Shown: positions 33,914 through 43,132 of the stretch, in pieces | Position numbering within the stretch: position 1 is the first letter of the stretch | How the letters are laid out: each line of letters begins with the position of its first letter | Assembly: GCA_024693325.1 (NCBI GenBank) | Contig: JAILLA010000016.1 | Coordinates: 27,760 to 91,759 of the forward strand | Source of the DNA: Solobacterium sp. | GTDB taxonomy: Bacteria > Bacillota_I > Bacilli_A > Erysipelotrichales > Erysipelotrichaceae | DNA length: 64,000 bases | Direction of reading: 5' to 3' | The notes under the pieces: model-generated | Seen by the model: the letters and a program-made list of their open reading frames with translations, nothing else | Databases searched by the model: none | What the model was told of the DNA's origin: nothing | Program-made: the position numbers and the translations under genes

Positions 33914-35782
33914 ATGATCATCTACAACGGTACAAAACTTAGTTTTCAGGAAGCAGTCACAAATCAGGAGATCGCTGATCTCTTGAATGACTCCATATAC
34001 AAGAAGATGCACAGGAGAACAGGATCCAGTGAACTGGAATCATGGAAGAATTCCATGAATTATATGTACATCACACTGAATGATCCAATGATACCTGATG
34101 ATGCAGGTGTTGCTGTTGAATACAATATTCCCCAGACATCCAAGAGAGTTGATTTCATCATTTCCGGTTATGGAAAAGAAAAACAGGAACAGGTCGTTAT
34201 CGTAGAACTGAAGCAGTGGACAGAACTAAATGCACTGCCAGGTATGGATGGTCTTGTAGAAACATATACCGGACATGCATTGAGACATGTAGTACATCCT
34301 TCCTATCAGGCATGGTCTTATGCTGCATTGATCAGAGATTATAATGAAACAGTTCAAAACCGTGGTATTGAATTAAATCCATGCGCATTTCTTCATAATT
34401 ATGAAGTACAGGATAATGATCCTCTGTATGCAAAGCAGTATGAACCATATCTGGAAGATGCTCCTGCTTTCACAAAAAAGGATGTTTCCAAACTGAGAGA
34501 ATTCATCAAGCAGTATATACAACTGGGTGATAATGGAGAAACCATATACAAAATAGAAAACGGCAGGATCAGACCATCAAAGAGTCTCCAGGATTCTATT
34601 GTCAGTATGGTCAAAGGAAATCAGGAGTTCATCATGGTTGATGATCAGAAAGTAGTCTATGAAAAGATCATAGAACTTTCGTCGTTATCCTACAAAGATA
34701 ATAAGAAGAGAGTGATCATTGTTAAGGGTGGTCCCGGTACAGGCAAGACGGTAGTTGCTGTAAACCTGCTTGCCAGACTGACAAATGATGGTATGTTTGT
34801 CCAATATACTTCCAAGAACAGTGCACCAAGGAGTGTTTATCTGAAGAAGCTGAAAGGGGCTGTACGTAAGAGCAGTATTGATAATATGTTCAAAGGCTCA
34901 GGTTCTTATGTGGATGTACCTGTAAATGCTGTTGACTGTGTACTATGTGATGAGGCACACAGACTGAATGATAAATCCGGTCTGTTTCATAATATCGGTG
35001 AGAACCAGGTGAAAGAGATCATTCATGCGTCCAAATGTGCTGTGTTCTTCATTGATCCGGAACAGATCGTAACATTGAATGATATTGGTACTATACAGGA
35101 GATCAAACGCTGGGCATTTGAAGAAAAAGCACAGGTATATGAAGAAGAATTGGTATCACAATTCCGCTGCAATGGATCAGATGGATACCTGGCATGGATC
35201 GATAATACACTGGAGATCCGTGAAACAGCCAATCTTGATATGGAAGGCATAGATTATGACATCAGGATACTGAATACTCCTGAAGAAGTCAGGGATCTGA
35301 TCTTTGAGAAGAACAAAGGGACCAATAGATCCAGACTGCTTGCCGGATACTGCTGGAACTGGATCTCGGAAGGAAAAAACAAATCCGATGTGCATGATAT
35401 CAATATCGGGGATTTCTCTATGAGCTGGAACCTCGGCAGTACATCTACTTGGGCAATTGATGAAGAATCAGTTAATGAGATCGGATGTATTCATACATCC
35501 CAGGGATTGGAATTTGAATATGTCGGAGTTATTATCGGACCTGATCTCAGATATGAAGATGGTCATATTGTCACTGATTATTCAAAACGTGCTAAAACAG
35601 ATCAGTCTCTGAAGGGTATCAAGAAACTGATCAAAGAAGATAAAGAATACGCAGAGAAGAAAGCAGATCAGATCATTAAAAACACATATCGTACTCTGAT
35701 GACCAGAGGTATGAAAGGCTGCTATGTATACTGCTGTGATAAAGCATTAGCTGAATATCTGAAGAGCCGTATTACGGCATAG
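33914..35782 (+). CDS. DUF2075 ATPase with N-terminal PD-(D/E)xK-like domain
   Basis: The 622-residue protein opens with a nuclease-like domain: RVDFIISGYGKEKQEQVVIV followed by ELKQW near residues 77-100. The DUF2075 (schlafen-group helicase-like) ATPase follows, with Walker A KGGPGTGKTVVAV near 270, Walker B VLCDEAHRLND near 343 and late motifs IHTSQGLEFEYVG and RTLMTRGMKGCYVYC. GGGGA precedes the ATG. DUF2075 proteins are common in restriction and defence loci. It heads a plus-strand cassette with a methyltransferase, HNH nuclease and McrBC. Confidence 0.82.
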   Translation: MIIYNGTKLSFQEAVTNQEIADLLNDSIYKKMHRRTGSSELESWKNSMNYMYITLNDPMIPDDAGVAVEYNIPQTSKRVDFIISGYGKEKQEQVVIVELKQWTELNALPGMDGLVETYTGHALRHVVHPSYQAWSYAALIRDYNETVQNRGIELNPCAFLHNYEVQDNDPLYAKQYEPYLEDAPAFTKKDVSKLREFIKQYIQLGDNGETIYKIENGRIRPSKSLQDSIVSMVKGNQEFIMVDDQKVVYEKIIELSSLSYKDNKKRVIIVKGGPGTGKTVVAVNLLARLTNDGMFVQYTSKNSAPRSVYLKKLKGAVRKSSIDNMFKGSGSYVDVPVNAVDCVLCDEAHRLNDKSGLFHNIGENQVKEIIHASKCAVFFIDPEQIVTLNDIGTIQEIKRWAFEEKAQVYEEELVSQFRCNGSDGYLAWIDNTLEIRETANLDMEGIDYDIRILNTPEEVRDLIFEKNKGTNRSRLLAGYCWNWISEGKNKSDVHDINIGDFSMSWNLGSTSTWAIDEESVNEIGCIHTSQGLEFEYVGVIIGPDLRYEDGHIVTDYSKRAKTDQSLKGIKKLIKEDKEYAEKKADQIIKNTYRTLMTRGMKGCYVYCCDKALAEYLKSRITA

Positions 35783-35809
35783 AATTAATTATTTGAAGAG
35801 GGGCCATTT

Positions 35810-36415
35810 ATGTCAGATAAATATGATTCTACTTTGAAATACTATGATGATAATAAGAACAGTTTCACCAATACTACTGTAGATCTTGAGTTTTCTGATG
35901 TTCAGGACAGATTTCTAAGGTATCTTGAACCGGGATCACTGATTCTGGATCTTGGCTGCGGTCCCGGCAGGGACAGCAGGTACTTCCTTTCCAAAGGATA
36001 TGCTGTAGAAGCAATCGATGGCTCAGAAGAGATGGTACGTATTGCAAGAGAGACTACAGGTCTTCCTGTAAAGCAGATGCTGTTCAATGAACTGGATGAA
36101 ACAGATAAGTATGATGGTGTATTTGCATGTGCTTCTTTGTTGCATGTACCGTCTAAAGAACTTCCTGAGGTTATAGGAAAGGTAATTAAAGCATTAAAGA
36201 ATAAGGGTATCTTTTATCTGTCATTCAAGTATGGAGACTTTGAAGGATATCGGAATGACAGATACTTTACTGATTATAAAGAAGATACCTTTGCTCAGTT
36301 AATGGCACCATTCCATGAACTGGCTGCTGTAGATCACTGGATCTCCAGTGATGCAAGACCGGGAAGGTCTGATGAGAAATGGCTGAATGTGATAATGGTT
36401 AAGATAGGGGAATAA
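35810..36415 (+). CDS. Class I SAM-dependent methyltransferase
   Basis: The 201-residue Rossmann-fold methyltransferase has motif I LILDLGCGPGRDSRYFL near residue 42, the acidic AIDGSEEM and the post-motif FACASLLHVP. It lacks DNA-methyltransferase NPPY or PC motifs, so it probably acts on a small molecule, protein or tRNA. It is 27 bp after the DUF2075 gene with GAGGGG upstream and overlaps the HNH gene at TAATG. The substrate and its link to defence are unknown. Confidence 0.82.
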   Translation: MSDKYDSTLKYYDDNKNSFTNTTVDLEFSDVQDRFLRYLEPGSLILDLGCGPGRDSRYFLSKGYAVEAIDGSEEMVRIARETTGLPVKQMLFNELDETDKYDGVFACASLLHVPSKELPEVIGKVIKALKNKGIFYLSFKYGDFEGYRNDRYFTDYKEDTFAQLMAPFHELAAVDHWISSDARPGRSDEKWLNVIMVKIGE

Positions 36416-37560
36416 TGAACAAAGAACTGCAGGTGACATATGCACCGGGACATCTGGATATTAAGAAGTTCTCCAGAATGCTGGACAGTCCTTCCCAGTG
36501 TTATAAGTTCTACTGGCTGGAAGCTATCCTTCAGTTATTGAAAGACAGTGGAGATCGTTGTTTTCGTTATGAAGAAATCATTGATCTGATGATAGCCAAT
36601 GCCTGGTATACAGTTACGATGTATCATCTCCACCTTGGACCCGGAAGAATAAACAATGAGCACAGTGACAAGGTAGAAGATGCAGTATTGAGCTTAAAAA
36701 GAGCTGCTCCGTCTTTATCGGAAACGGCAAGAAAACAGGAGGTCATTAAACAACTGCATATATATGATCGTGAAGTAATATTTGCCAAGACTGAACTGAC
36801 AAAGAATGTACCTTACAGACTTCTCTCACCGTTTCTGACAGTTGCAGATAAGAAAAGCTGGTACAAAAAGGAAAGGATGATCGAACTGATCAGCAGAACT
36901 GCTGAAAAGATCGTTCTTCCGTATACGATTCTGAATGCTGACAATGTACTGGACTGCAGAGTTGTTGTGAACGATCAGTGGGCAGACTGGATGTTGATGG
37001 AATATCCGATACTGATTGACTGGATCAACTTTAATAAAGTCATATTCCTGCAGGGCAGAAATCCTGAAGTACCGGGAATCATATATAAGCTTGAACCTCC
37101 TTATGCGAGGAATCTGAATGACATTAAGAAACTATGGAACTCTGTACTGGATCATGTGGAGATACATGATATCTATTCCGGAAGACTTCTCAATGAAGAA
37201 AAGTATGACATTGATCATTTTGTTCCGTGGTCTTATGTAGCAATGGATGAGATATGGAATCTGATCCCGGCAGATAAATCGTGCAATACCAGCAAGAATA
37301 ACAGACTGCCGGACTGGGATAAATACTCTTCTGTCTATCTGGAAGCACAGTACAAAATGTATACACAGATATTCAGAAATGAGGATATCTATTCTCTGTT
37401 CAGAAAATGTGCCAAGAAAAATCTGAACAGCCAATGGGCAATCGATCAATTATATATACCTGGAAAACAGGAAGAAGAATTTAAAGGGATACTCGGCACC
37501 AACTTGAAAAGATTGTATGACTCGGCAATCATACAGGGATATGGGACATGGAAATGGTAA
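36415..37560 (+). CDS. HNH endonuclease domain protein
   Basis: The 381-residue protein has a helical N-terminal half of unknown function. Its HNH nuclease motif is YDIDHFVPWSYVAMDEIWNL then IPADKSCNTSKNNRLP around residues 263-300: the DH pair, central Asn and final Asn are present. The ATG overlaps the methyltransferase stop. It is probably a DNA-cutting effector of the cassette. The 45-bp gap to mcrB has its own AAAGGA. Confidence 0.8.
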   Translation: MNKELQVTYAPGHLDIKKFSRMLDSPSQCYKFYWLEAILQLLKDSGDRCFRYEEIIDLMIANAWYTVTMYHLHLGPGRINNEHSDKVEDAVLSLKRAAPSLSETARKQEVIKQLHIYDREVIFAKTELTKNVPYRLLSPFLTVADKKSWYKKERMIELISRTAEKIVLPYTILNADNVLDCRVVVNDQWADWMLMEYPILIDWINFNKVIFLQGRNPEVPGIIYKLEPPYARNLNDIKKLWNSVLDHVEIHDIYSGRLLNEEKYDIDHFVPWSYVAMDEIWNLIPADKSCNTSKNNRLPDWDKYSSVYLEAQYKMYTQIFRNEDIYSLFRKCAKKNLNSQWAIDQLYIPGKQEEEFKGILGTNLKRLYDSAIIQGYGTWKW

Positions 37561-37605
37561 AGTAAGCATTACTATTTCTCTAGATAAATCTGAGAAAGGA
37601 CATTT

Positions 37606-39702
37606 ATGACTAATAGTGCCAAGCTTGAAGAATTTAGAAAGTATTACTTTGAGAACCTTGAGAATGCAAAAATAAAAAAGGCATCAGAAGCCGCAGAAAT
37701 TGAAGAATATTTGAAAGAATATCCTTTGGACAAGCTTCGCAGTATGACACCTGTTGAATACTGTCTTGGGACCGGTTATTCTAAAGAGAGTTTCTGCTAT
37801 AAACTGGAATTTGGCAAATACAGACATACAGGAGCAGGTATCGGCGGAGGATCTTCTAAGAAGTTTGGTGTGTATTACAACAAAACTGAACAAAGTTACA
37901 GGCATGGTTCAACGAAGATCGATAATATTCAGAAGTATTGGCCAGGTTTTAGAAATCAACTCTGCAAATTCCTGACTGATTCAGATAATGATCATTCTGC
38001 AATGCGGCTGGAAGATTATCCAATGCTTCGTGGGATGGACATGGTCCTGGCAAAACTCCTGTATCTTTATTATCCGGATAGATATACAGCAATCGTTTCA
38101 TATTCATCTTTGAAAGAACTGATGAATATGTTTGGGTATGAATGTGATGATAGTATGCGCTGCCATCAGCTTAGTTTTCTCCTGAATAAGAATATCAGAA
38201 GGGATATTCCTGAATGTGCAGATCATGGAAACAATATAATCGGCAATTTACTATGGGAATATTTAAAACATGATGATGGATCCACTGACGATAACTCTGA
38301 CAAAACCAAACAGAACGGTTTAGGAGACAGCGATGTTTCTGAAGTCCATTACTGGCTTTATTCACCAGGAACAAATGGCTCTAAATGGGATGAATACATC
38401 AAGGAAGGTGTGATGGGTATCGGCTGGGGTGATATCGGAGATCTGTCTCAATACAAGACCAGAAATGAAATGCGCAGCAAAATGCAGGAAGTTTATGAGT
38501 CGGATAGAAATTTCAAGATGGACAGTCTGGCAACTTGGCAGTTCGCAAAAGAAATGAAACCAGGTGATATCGTATATGCCAAAAAAGGACGACGAGTATT
38601 ACTTGGCCGCGGTATTGTAACATCTGACTATATGTATAATGAAGCTTTCGATGAGGAAGAGGATCACTACAGCCGCAGAAAAGTGAATTGGACACATATA
38701 GGCAAATGGGATCATCCAGGTCAGGCTGCCATGAAAACTCTGACCGATATTTCTGCATATACCGGTTATATAACTCAATTGGAGGCTTTGTTTGAGAGTG
38801 ATACAGAAGAGGAAGATGAGCCGGAGCTTCCAGAAACAAAATGGCCTCTATACAATAAAGAACTATTCCTGAAAGAGGTATTTATGGATGAGGCTCAGTA
38901 CGATACACTTGTCGGATTGATCCTCAATAAAAAGAATGTGATTCTGCAGGGCGCTCCAGGTGTTGGTAAAACATATGCGGCAAATCGTCTCGCATATTCT
39001 ATTATCGGAGAAAAGAATAAGGACAGGGTAATGATGGTTCAGTTCCATCAGAGCTATTCCTATGAGGACTTTATTGAAGGCTTCAGACCACAGACTGACA
39101 GCGCCGGATATGATATCAAAAAAGGTTCATTTTACAAATTCTGCAAGAAAGCTGCAGAGGATAGCGATAATAAGTACTTCTTTATTATTGATGAGATCAA
39201 CAGAGGTAATCTCAGCAAAATATTCGGTGAACTGTTCATGCTGATTGAAAAGGATAAGCGTGGCAATTCACTGCAGCTGCTGTATTCTGATGAGAAATTT
39301 TATGTACCGTCAAATGTTTATATCATCGGTATGATGAATACTGCGGATAGAAGTCTGGCAATTCTTGATTATGCACTTCGCAGAAGATTTGCATTCTATG
39401 ATATGAAACCTGCTTTTGACAGACCTTCATTCATTGATTATAAGCAGAGTTTAAACAGTTCCGGATTCAACAGTCTGATTGACTGCGTGATGAAATTGAA
39501 TGAAGCTATTTCCGAGGACAGTTCTCTAGGAGAGGGGTTCTGTATCGGGCACAGCTATTTCTGTGATTTAAAAAAAGCTGACTATGCTGCATTATCATCA
39601 ATTGTTGAATACGAGCTGATACCTCTGCTGAAGGAATACTGGTTTGATGATCCTGCAAATGTAAGGGACTGGACGGAAAGACTGAGGAATTCAATTAAGT
39701 GA
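37606..39702 (+). CDS. mcrB: McrB-type AAA+ GTPase with EVE-like domain
   Basis: The 698-residue protein starts with a roughly 200-residue domain I do not recognise. An EVE/PUA-like reader follows (HYWLYSPGTNGSKWDEY, GVMGIGWGDIGDL, KPGDIVYAKKG, LGRGIV; about residues 247-385), then the McrB AAA+ motor. Walker A is GAPGVGKT at 449-456, Walker B FFIIDEINRGNLSKIFGEL, and the McrB signature MMNTADRS leads to LRRRFAFYDM. It would recognise modified cytosine DNA and translocate with GTP hydrolysis. It overlaps mcrC by 4 bp. Confidence 0.88.
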   Translation: MTNSAKLEEFRKYYFENLENAKIKKASEAAEIEEYLKEYPLDKLRSMTPVEYCLGTGYSKESFCYKLEFGKYRHTGAGIGGGSSKKFGVYYNKTEQSYRHGSTKIDNIQKYWPGFRNQLCKFLTDSDNDHSAMRLEDYPMLRGMDMVLAKLLYLYYPDRYTAIVSYSSLKELMNMFGYECDDSMRCHQLSFLLNKNIRRDIPECADHGNNIIGNLLWEYLKHDDGSTDDNSDKTKQNGLGDSDVSEVHYWLYSPGTNGSKWDEYIKEGVMGIGWGDIGDLSQYKTRNEMRSKMQEVYESDRNFKMDSLATWQFAKEMKPGDIVYAKKGRRVLLGRGIVTSDYMYNEAFDEEEDHYSRRKVNWTHIGKWDHPGQAAMKTLTDISAYTGYITQLEALFESDTEEEDEPELPETKWPLYNKELFLKEVFMDEAQYDTLVGLILNKKNVILQGAPGVGKTYAANRLAYSIIGEKNKDRVMMVQFHQSYSYEDFIEGFRPQTDSAGYDIKKGSFYKFCKKAAEDSDNKYFFIIDEINRGNLSKIFGELFMLIEKDKRGNSLQLLYSDEKFYVPSNVYIIGMMNTADRSLAILDYALRRRFAFYDMKPAFDRPSFIDYKQSLNSSGFNSLIDCVMKLNEAISEDSSLGEGFCIGHSYFCDLKKADYAALSSIVEYELIPLLKEYWFDDPANVRDWTERLRNSIK

Positions 39703-40751
39703 TACTGATTAAAAATATCTACTATATGCTTTCTTATGCATATCAGGTTCTGAATGAAGAGGGAATGAAAAATATGGGCCTCGAGAGTTTTGATAATGTT
39801 CAGAAGTTATGTGCAGAGATATTGATCAAAGGTATTCATATTCAGATAAAACGGGGATTGAAACGCGATTATGTTTTGAAAAGTGAACAGATGTCTGCTG
39901 TTAAAGGAAAGATAGATGTTACTGAAACACTCAAAACAATGTCTGTGCTGAGAAGGAAACAGGTCTGTAATTATGATGATCTGACGATCGATATTCCCCT
40001 CAACAGAATTCTGAAAACAACAATGCTGATCCTTCTGAAAGGTGATGTAACAAAATTGCAGAAGAAGGAACTCAGAAAATTACTGGTTTATTTTTCAAAT
40101 GTGCGTGAAACAGATATTCATTTAATTGACTGGAATATACATTATACCCGCAATAATCAGTACTATCAGATGCTCATATCAATCTGTTACCTTGTTCTTA
40201 AAGGTTTGCTGCAGACAGAGAAAGATGGATCTTACAAGATGATGGATTTCTTCGATGAACAGCGAATGAACCGCCTTTACGAGAAGTTTATTCTGGAGTA
40301 TTACAGGAAGCATTATCCTCAATTGTCACCGAATCCTTCACCGATTGAGTGGCAGCTGGATCAGGCGGGTGATGCAATGCTGCCGATGATGAAAACAGAT
40401 ATTACATTGAAATCCGGAAACAATATACTGATTATTGATGCGAAATACTATTCTCATAATACTCAGGAACAATTTGGAAAACGTACAATTCATTCAAATA
40501 ATCTGTATCAGATATTTACTTATGTAAAAAATAAAGATTATGAACTGAAAGATACGCCGCATACTGTATCAGGTTTGTTGCTGTATGCCCGGACAGATGA
40601 AGAGATTCAGCCCGACAACGATTATTATATGAGTGGTAATAGGATTGGTGTTAAGAGTCTGGATCTGAATGCCGAATTTGAAAGTATTGCCTCTATTCTG
40701 AACGGAATTGCAAATAAGATGGAGATAAGCCTTCTGCCAAATGGAGTATAA
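39699..40751 (+). CDS. mcrC: McrC-type nuclease subunit
   Basis: The 350-residue protein starts at GTG 39699, overlapping the mcrB stop as GTGA. It has the McrC opening IKNIYYMLSYAYQVLNEEG, the conserved GKIDVTETLK, and a PD-(D/E)xK nuclease with MKTDITL near residue 232 then ILIIDAKYY near 245. LYQIFTYVKN follows. With McrB it cuts DNA containing modified cytosines. Since this genome also encodes C5 methyltransferases, its specificity must avoid host methylation. Confidence 0.87.
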   Translation: MILIKNIYYMLSYAYQVLNEEGMKNMGLESFDNVQKLCAEILIKGIHIQIKRGLKRDYVLKSEQMSAVKGKIDVTETLKTMSVLRRKQVCNYDDLTIDIPLNRILKTTMLILLKGDVTKLQKKELRKLLVYFSNVRETDIHLIDWNIHYTRNNQYYQMLISICYLVLKGLLQTEKDGSYKMMDFFDEQRMNRLYEKFILEYYRKHYPQLSPNPSPIEWQLDQAGDAMLPMMKTDITLKSGNNILIIDAKYYSHNTQEQFGKRTIHSNNLYQIFTYVKNKDYELKDTPHTVSGLLLYARTDEEIQPDNDYYMSGNRIGVKSLDLNAEFESIASILNGIANKMEISLLPNGV

Positions 40752-40929
40752 ATCAGGAGTACAGGAGTCTTAATTCTATAAATAACGAAAGCTTTGCAAC
40801 GCTGGGAAGGCGAAGCAGGTCAAGAACTCGGTAAAACTAATACGGTCTCAATGAATTATAATAGGTATGCATTAGAGATTGAAAAGCCTCAGCTAAAAGC
40901 TGGATGAAATGTTGTAAGTGGATGATCAG
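40752..40929. other. Spacer between mcrC and the DUF4365-like gene
   Basis: No gene or convincing promoter is seen. A small hairpin CAGCTAAAAGCTG lies near 40890-40902 without a T-run. It may carry the start signals of the next gene. Confidence 0.35.
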
Positions 40930-42747
40930 ATGGCAACTTCAAACAACAAAAGAATAGAGGAAACAGCAACAACTGCGCTTAAAGCAGTACTGCTGCGGTG
41001 TCCCATTTTAGAGTCTTTCATTGATAGTAATGATAAAACACCATCTTGGGATGGCACCGTTTTCGTATACAAAAATGGTTCGTTCAAGAAGGATGATATG
41101 TTGGGCCGAGCCCCAATACAGATAAAGGGCACAGAAGCGGTTATTGTTTCAGATACAGCTTCATATTCGTGCCAGCTCTCAGATATTAGAAACTACTACA
41201 GAGATGGAGGGTGTATTTTCTTTCTTATCAGTGTAGACACATCCAATGGAGCGGCGAATATTTATTATGCAAGTCTGCAGGTGTTCGATCTAAAAAAATT
41301 TTTGGACAGTGCTGGTCGACAAAAAACTAAAACTATAAAGCTGGACAAGTTCCCTCAAGATGATTCCAATGAAATGGCCTCCATTTTTATGAGCTTCGTT
41401 GAGAACTCACGCAAGCAAACCAGCTTTATTGGAAAAGAAATTGTTTCGCTTGAACAGTTGGAAAAGAACGGTGTTGGAATTGAATCAATTTCTTTCAATA
41501 CTTCAGGTGTTGGATTGAATATTTATAATATTGGAACCTTTATTTCTACTCACGATTTCTATATATACGCTAGACCAAAAGGATTAGATATTGATATCCC
41601 TGTAGAGAAAGTTAGCAACGCTATTGTCTCCAATACCTTTTCGGGTAAGGTCTTAGTTAAGGAGACAGAGTATTATTCTTCGTACAATGTTATATACGAG
41701 AAAGGTGATGCTATTTTACGTGTTGGTAAAGGGATTAGTATTTCATTGGATCATCCAAATAGTAAGATAACCGTTAATTTTAAGCCGACAGGTACGTTAT
41801 CAGATTTTATACTGGATGCATCATGCTTTATCGACATGATAGAGAGTCAAGAGATTACACTTGACGGTGGTCGGATTTTGATTAATGGAATGAACTCAGT
41901 GGATCTTAGCAAATACAAAGACAGCCTACAGTATTATAAAGACGTAAAAAGAATGCTGGATTTTTTGGGCGTTACAGAAGAACTCCAGTGCGGAAATCTA
42001 TCTGACAAGGATGAAAATAACATTAGAAACTTCGTGAATGCTGTCCTCTATAACAAAAGGATTGGTTTTCCTGAAGTAAAAGATTCCGTGATTCATGGAC
42101 CAATTAAGATTGCCAATCTTTCCATTTGGATCTGGGCTACCAGGCAAGAAGACGGTTACTATCAACTGGAGAATTTCTTTGATCCACATAGCATTGTGCT
42201 CTTTGATGGTGATGATACAACGCAGAGTAATCCGATTCCAGCTTCACACTACCTCTTGCTAAATAAAGAAGCCTTTGTCCATACATCCAACATGGATTAT
42301 GAGGTGATAAAAAGCGATCTCTGCTCAATGAAATTTCATCCCCTGTTGATTGAAAGCGTAACATTCATGATGCTGAACGTTCTACGTGGATATGATGAAC
42401 AAAAAGAAAAGGATGAGCGACTTCTTAATCTGGCAGAAATAATCTGCAACTGGCTCTCAATGGATAAGGAGACAGCAGTGTCTCCGATCCAGAGACTAAA
42501 TCAGTTGCAGATTGAGAAACGACGGCGCACTCTCACCACTCAGGAAGTAATTGAGCTTGGAAGGTTCACAGGGATGGAGTATCCGGCAAATATACGTTGT
42601 GGAGCATACCTCCTGTTGGAAGATTCTTCTGAAGCACAAAAATGCTATGATGAAATGTCTCAGGAAACACAAAGGGAATTTATCACTTTCCCGATATGTC
42701 ACTTCGGAAAGTTGATTCAAAGAGAAATTCATCAATTGATAAAATGA
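40930..42747 (+). CDS. DUF4365-like nuclease-domain protein
   Basis: ATG 40930 is chosen over GTG 40918; neither has a strong ribosome site. The 605-residue protein begins with KRIEETATTALKAVLLRCP, then SWDGTVFVY and RAPIQIKGTE near residues 40-75. This D...QxK arrangement is typical of DUF4365-type PD-(D/E)xK-like domains, and NYYRDGGCIFFLISVD follows. The rest has no motif I know. It overlaps by ATGA the start of a broken type III methyltransferase gene, so it was once coupled to a Mod (and probably Res) gene, which suggests an accessory role in type III restriction. Confidence 0.7.
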   Translation: MATSNNKRIEETATTALKAVLLRCPILESFIDSNDKTPSWDGTVFVYKNGSFKKDDMLGRAPIQIKGTEAVIVSDTASYSCQLSDIRNYYRDGGCIFFLISVDTSNGAANIYYASLQVFDLKKFLDSAGRQKTKTIKLDKFPQDDSNEMASIFMSFVENSRKQTSFIGKEIVSLEQLEKNGVGIESISFNTSGVGLNIYNIGTFISTHDFYIYARPKGLDIDIPVEKVSNAIVSNTFSGKVLVKETEYYSSYNVIYEKGDAILRVGKGISISLDHPNSKITVNFKPTGTLSDFILDASCFIDMIESQEITLDGGRILINGMNSVDLSKYKDSLQYYKDVKRMLDFLGVTEELQCGNLSDKDENNIRNFVNAVLYNKRIGFPEVKDSVIHGPIKIANLSIWIWATRQEDGYYQLENFFDPHSIVLFDGDDTTQSNPIPASHYLLLNKEAFVHTSNMDYEVIKSDLCSMKFHPLLIESVTFMMLNVLRGYDEQKEKDERLLNLAEIICNWLSMDKETAVSPIQRLNQLQIEKRRRTLTTQEVIELGRFTGMEYPANIRCGAYLLLEDSSEAQKCYDEMSQETQREFITFPICHFGKLIQREIHQLIK

Positions 42748-42950
42748 GAATGGAAACGCCAGACTTGACGTCGTCGAATTTGCAGAAGATTGGTGCACTG
42801 TTCTTGAGCTGAATTACGGTGACCAAAGACGAGAACGGCAAGCTGAAAAAGTCGTTAATTTTGAACTTCTTCGTCAGGTGTTGCCGGGAGATGCGGCCGA
42901 AGGCGTTGGCATATAAGTTTACTTAGGTGGATAAAAAACTTCCATTGTAA
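42744..42950 (+). pseudogene. Decayed N-terminus of a type III (Mod-type) DNA methyltransferase
   Basis: From the ATG at 42744 the first frame reads ETPDLTSSNLQKIGALF, then ITVTKDENGKLKK after a TGA. NFELLRQVLPGDAAEG appears in another frame, and AYKFT-stop-VDKKL in a third segment. These pieces in order match the familiar Mod opening (x-x-NIxKIxxLFP...ITExKDENGKxKKAINFELLxQ...YxFTWxGKK). At least two frameshifts and two nonsense codons are needed, so it is dead and truncated to about 70 residues. Confidence 0.72.
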
Positions 42951-42989
42951 AACTAACAAGCCCATCCACAAAATACTACGTCCATGCCA

Positions 42990-43020
42990 TGAAAGAACCG
43001 GCTCATCTCTGAACCGGTTC
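42990..43020 (-). terminator. Terminator of paralogue 5
   Basis: On the minus strand GAACCGG (43014-43020) pairs with CCGGTTC (42995-43001) followed by TTT. It matches the terminators of paralogues 1 and 2. An extra 8-bp hairpin, ATGAGAGA/TCTCTCAT, sits at 43114-43132 right after the paralogue 5 stop; about 90 bp between hold no gene. Confidence 0.7.
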
Positions 43021-43132
43021 AGTTGTAGTTAAACGATGATTTTGGAGGTATACAATCGTTATTCTATGCGCCAGTAAAGGATTGGAGGTTTACTGTTGTT
43101 TCTTGCATTATTTGATGAGAGAGGATCTCTCA

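Noticed and set aside
40752-40929. Possible RNA gene or group II intron trace between mcrC and the DUF4365-like gene
   Set aside because: The small CAGCT/AGCTG hairpin and GGAAGGCGAAGCAGG stretch do not build a recognisable RNA fold or intron domain.
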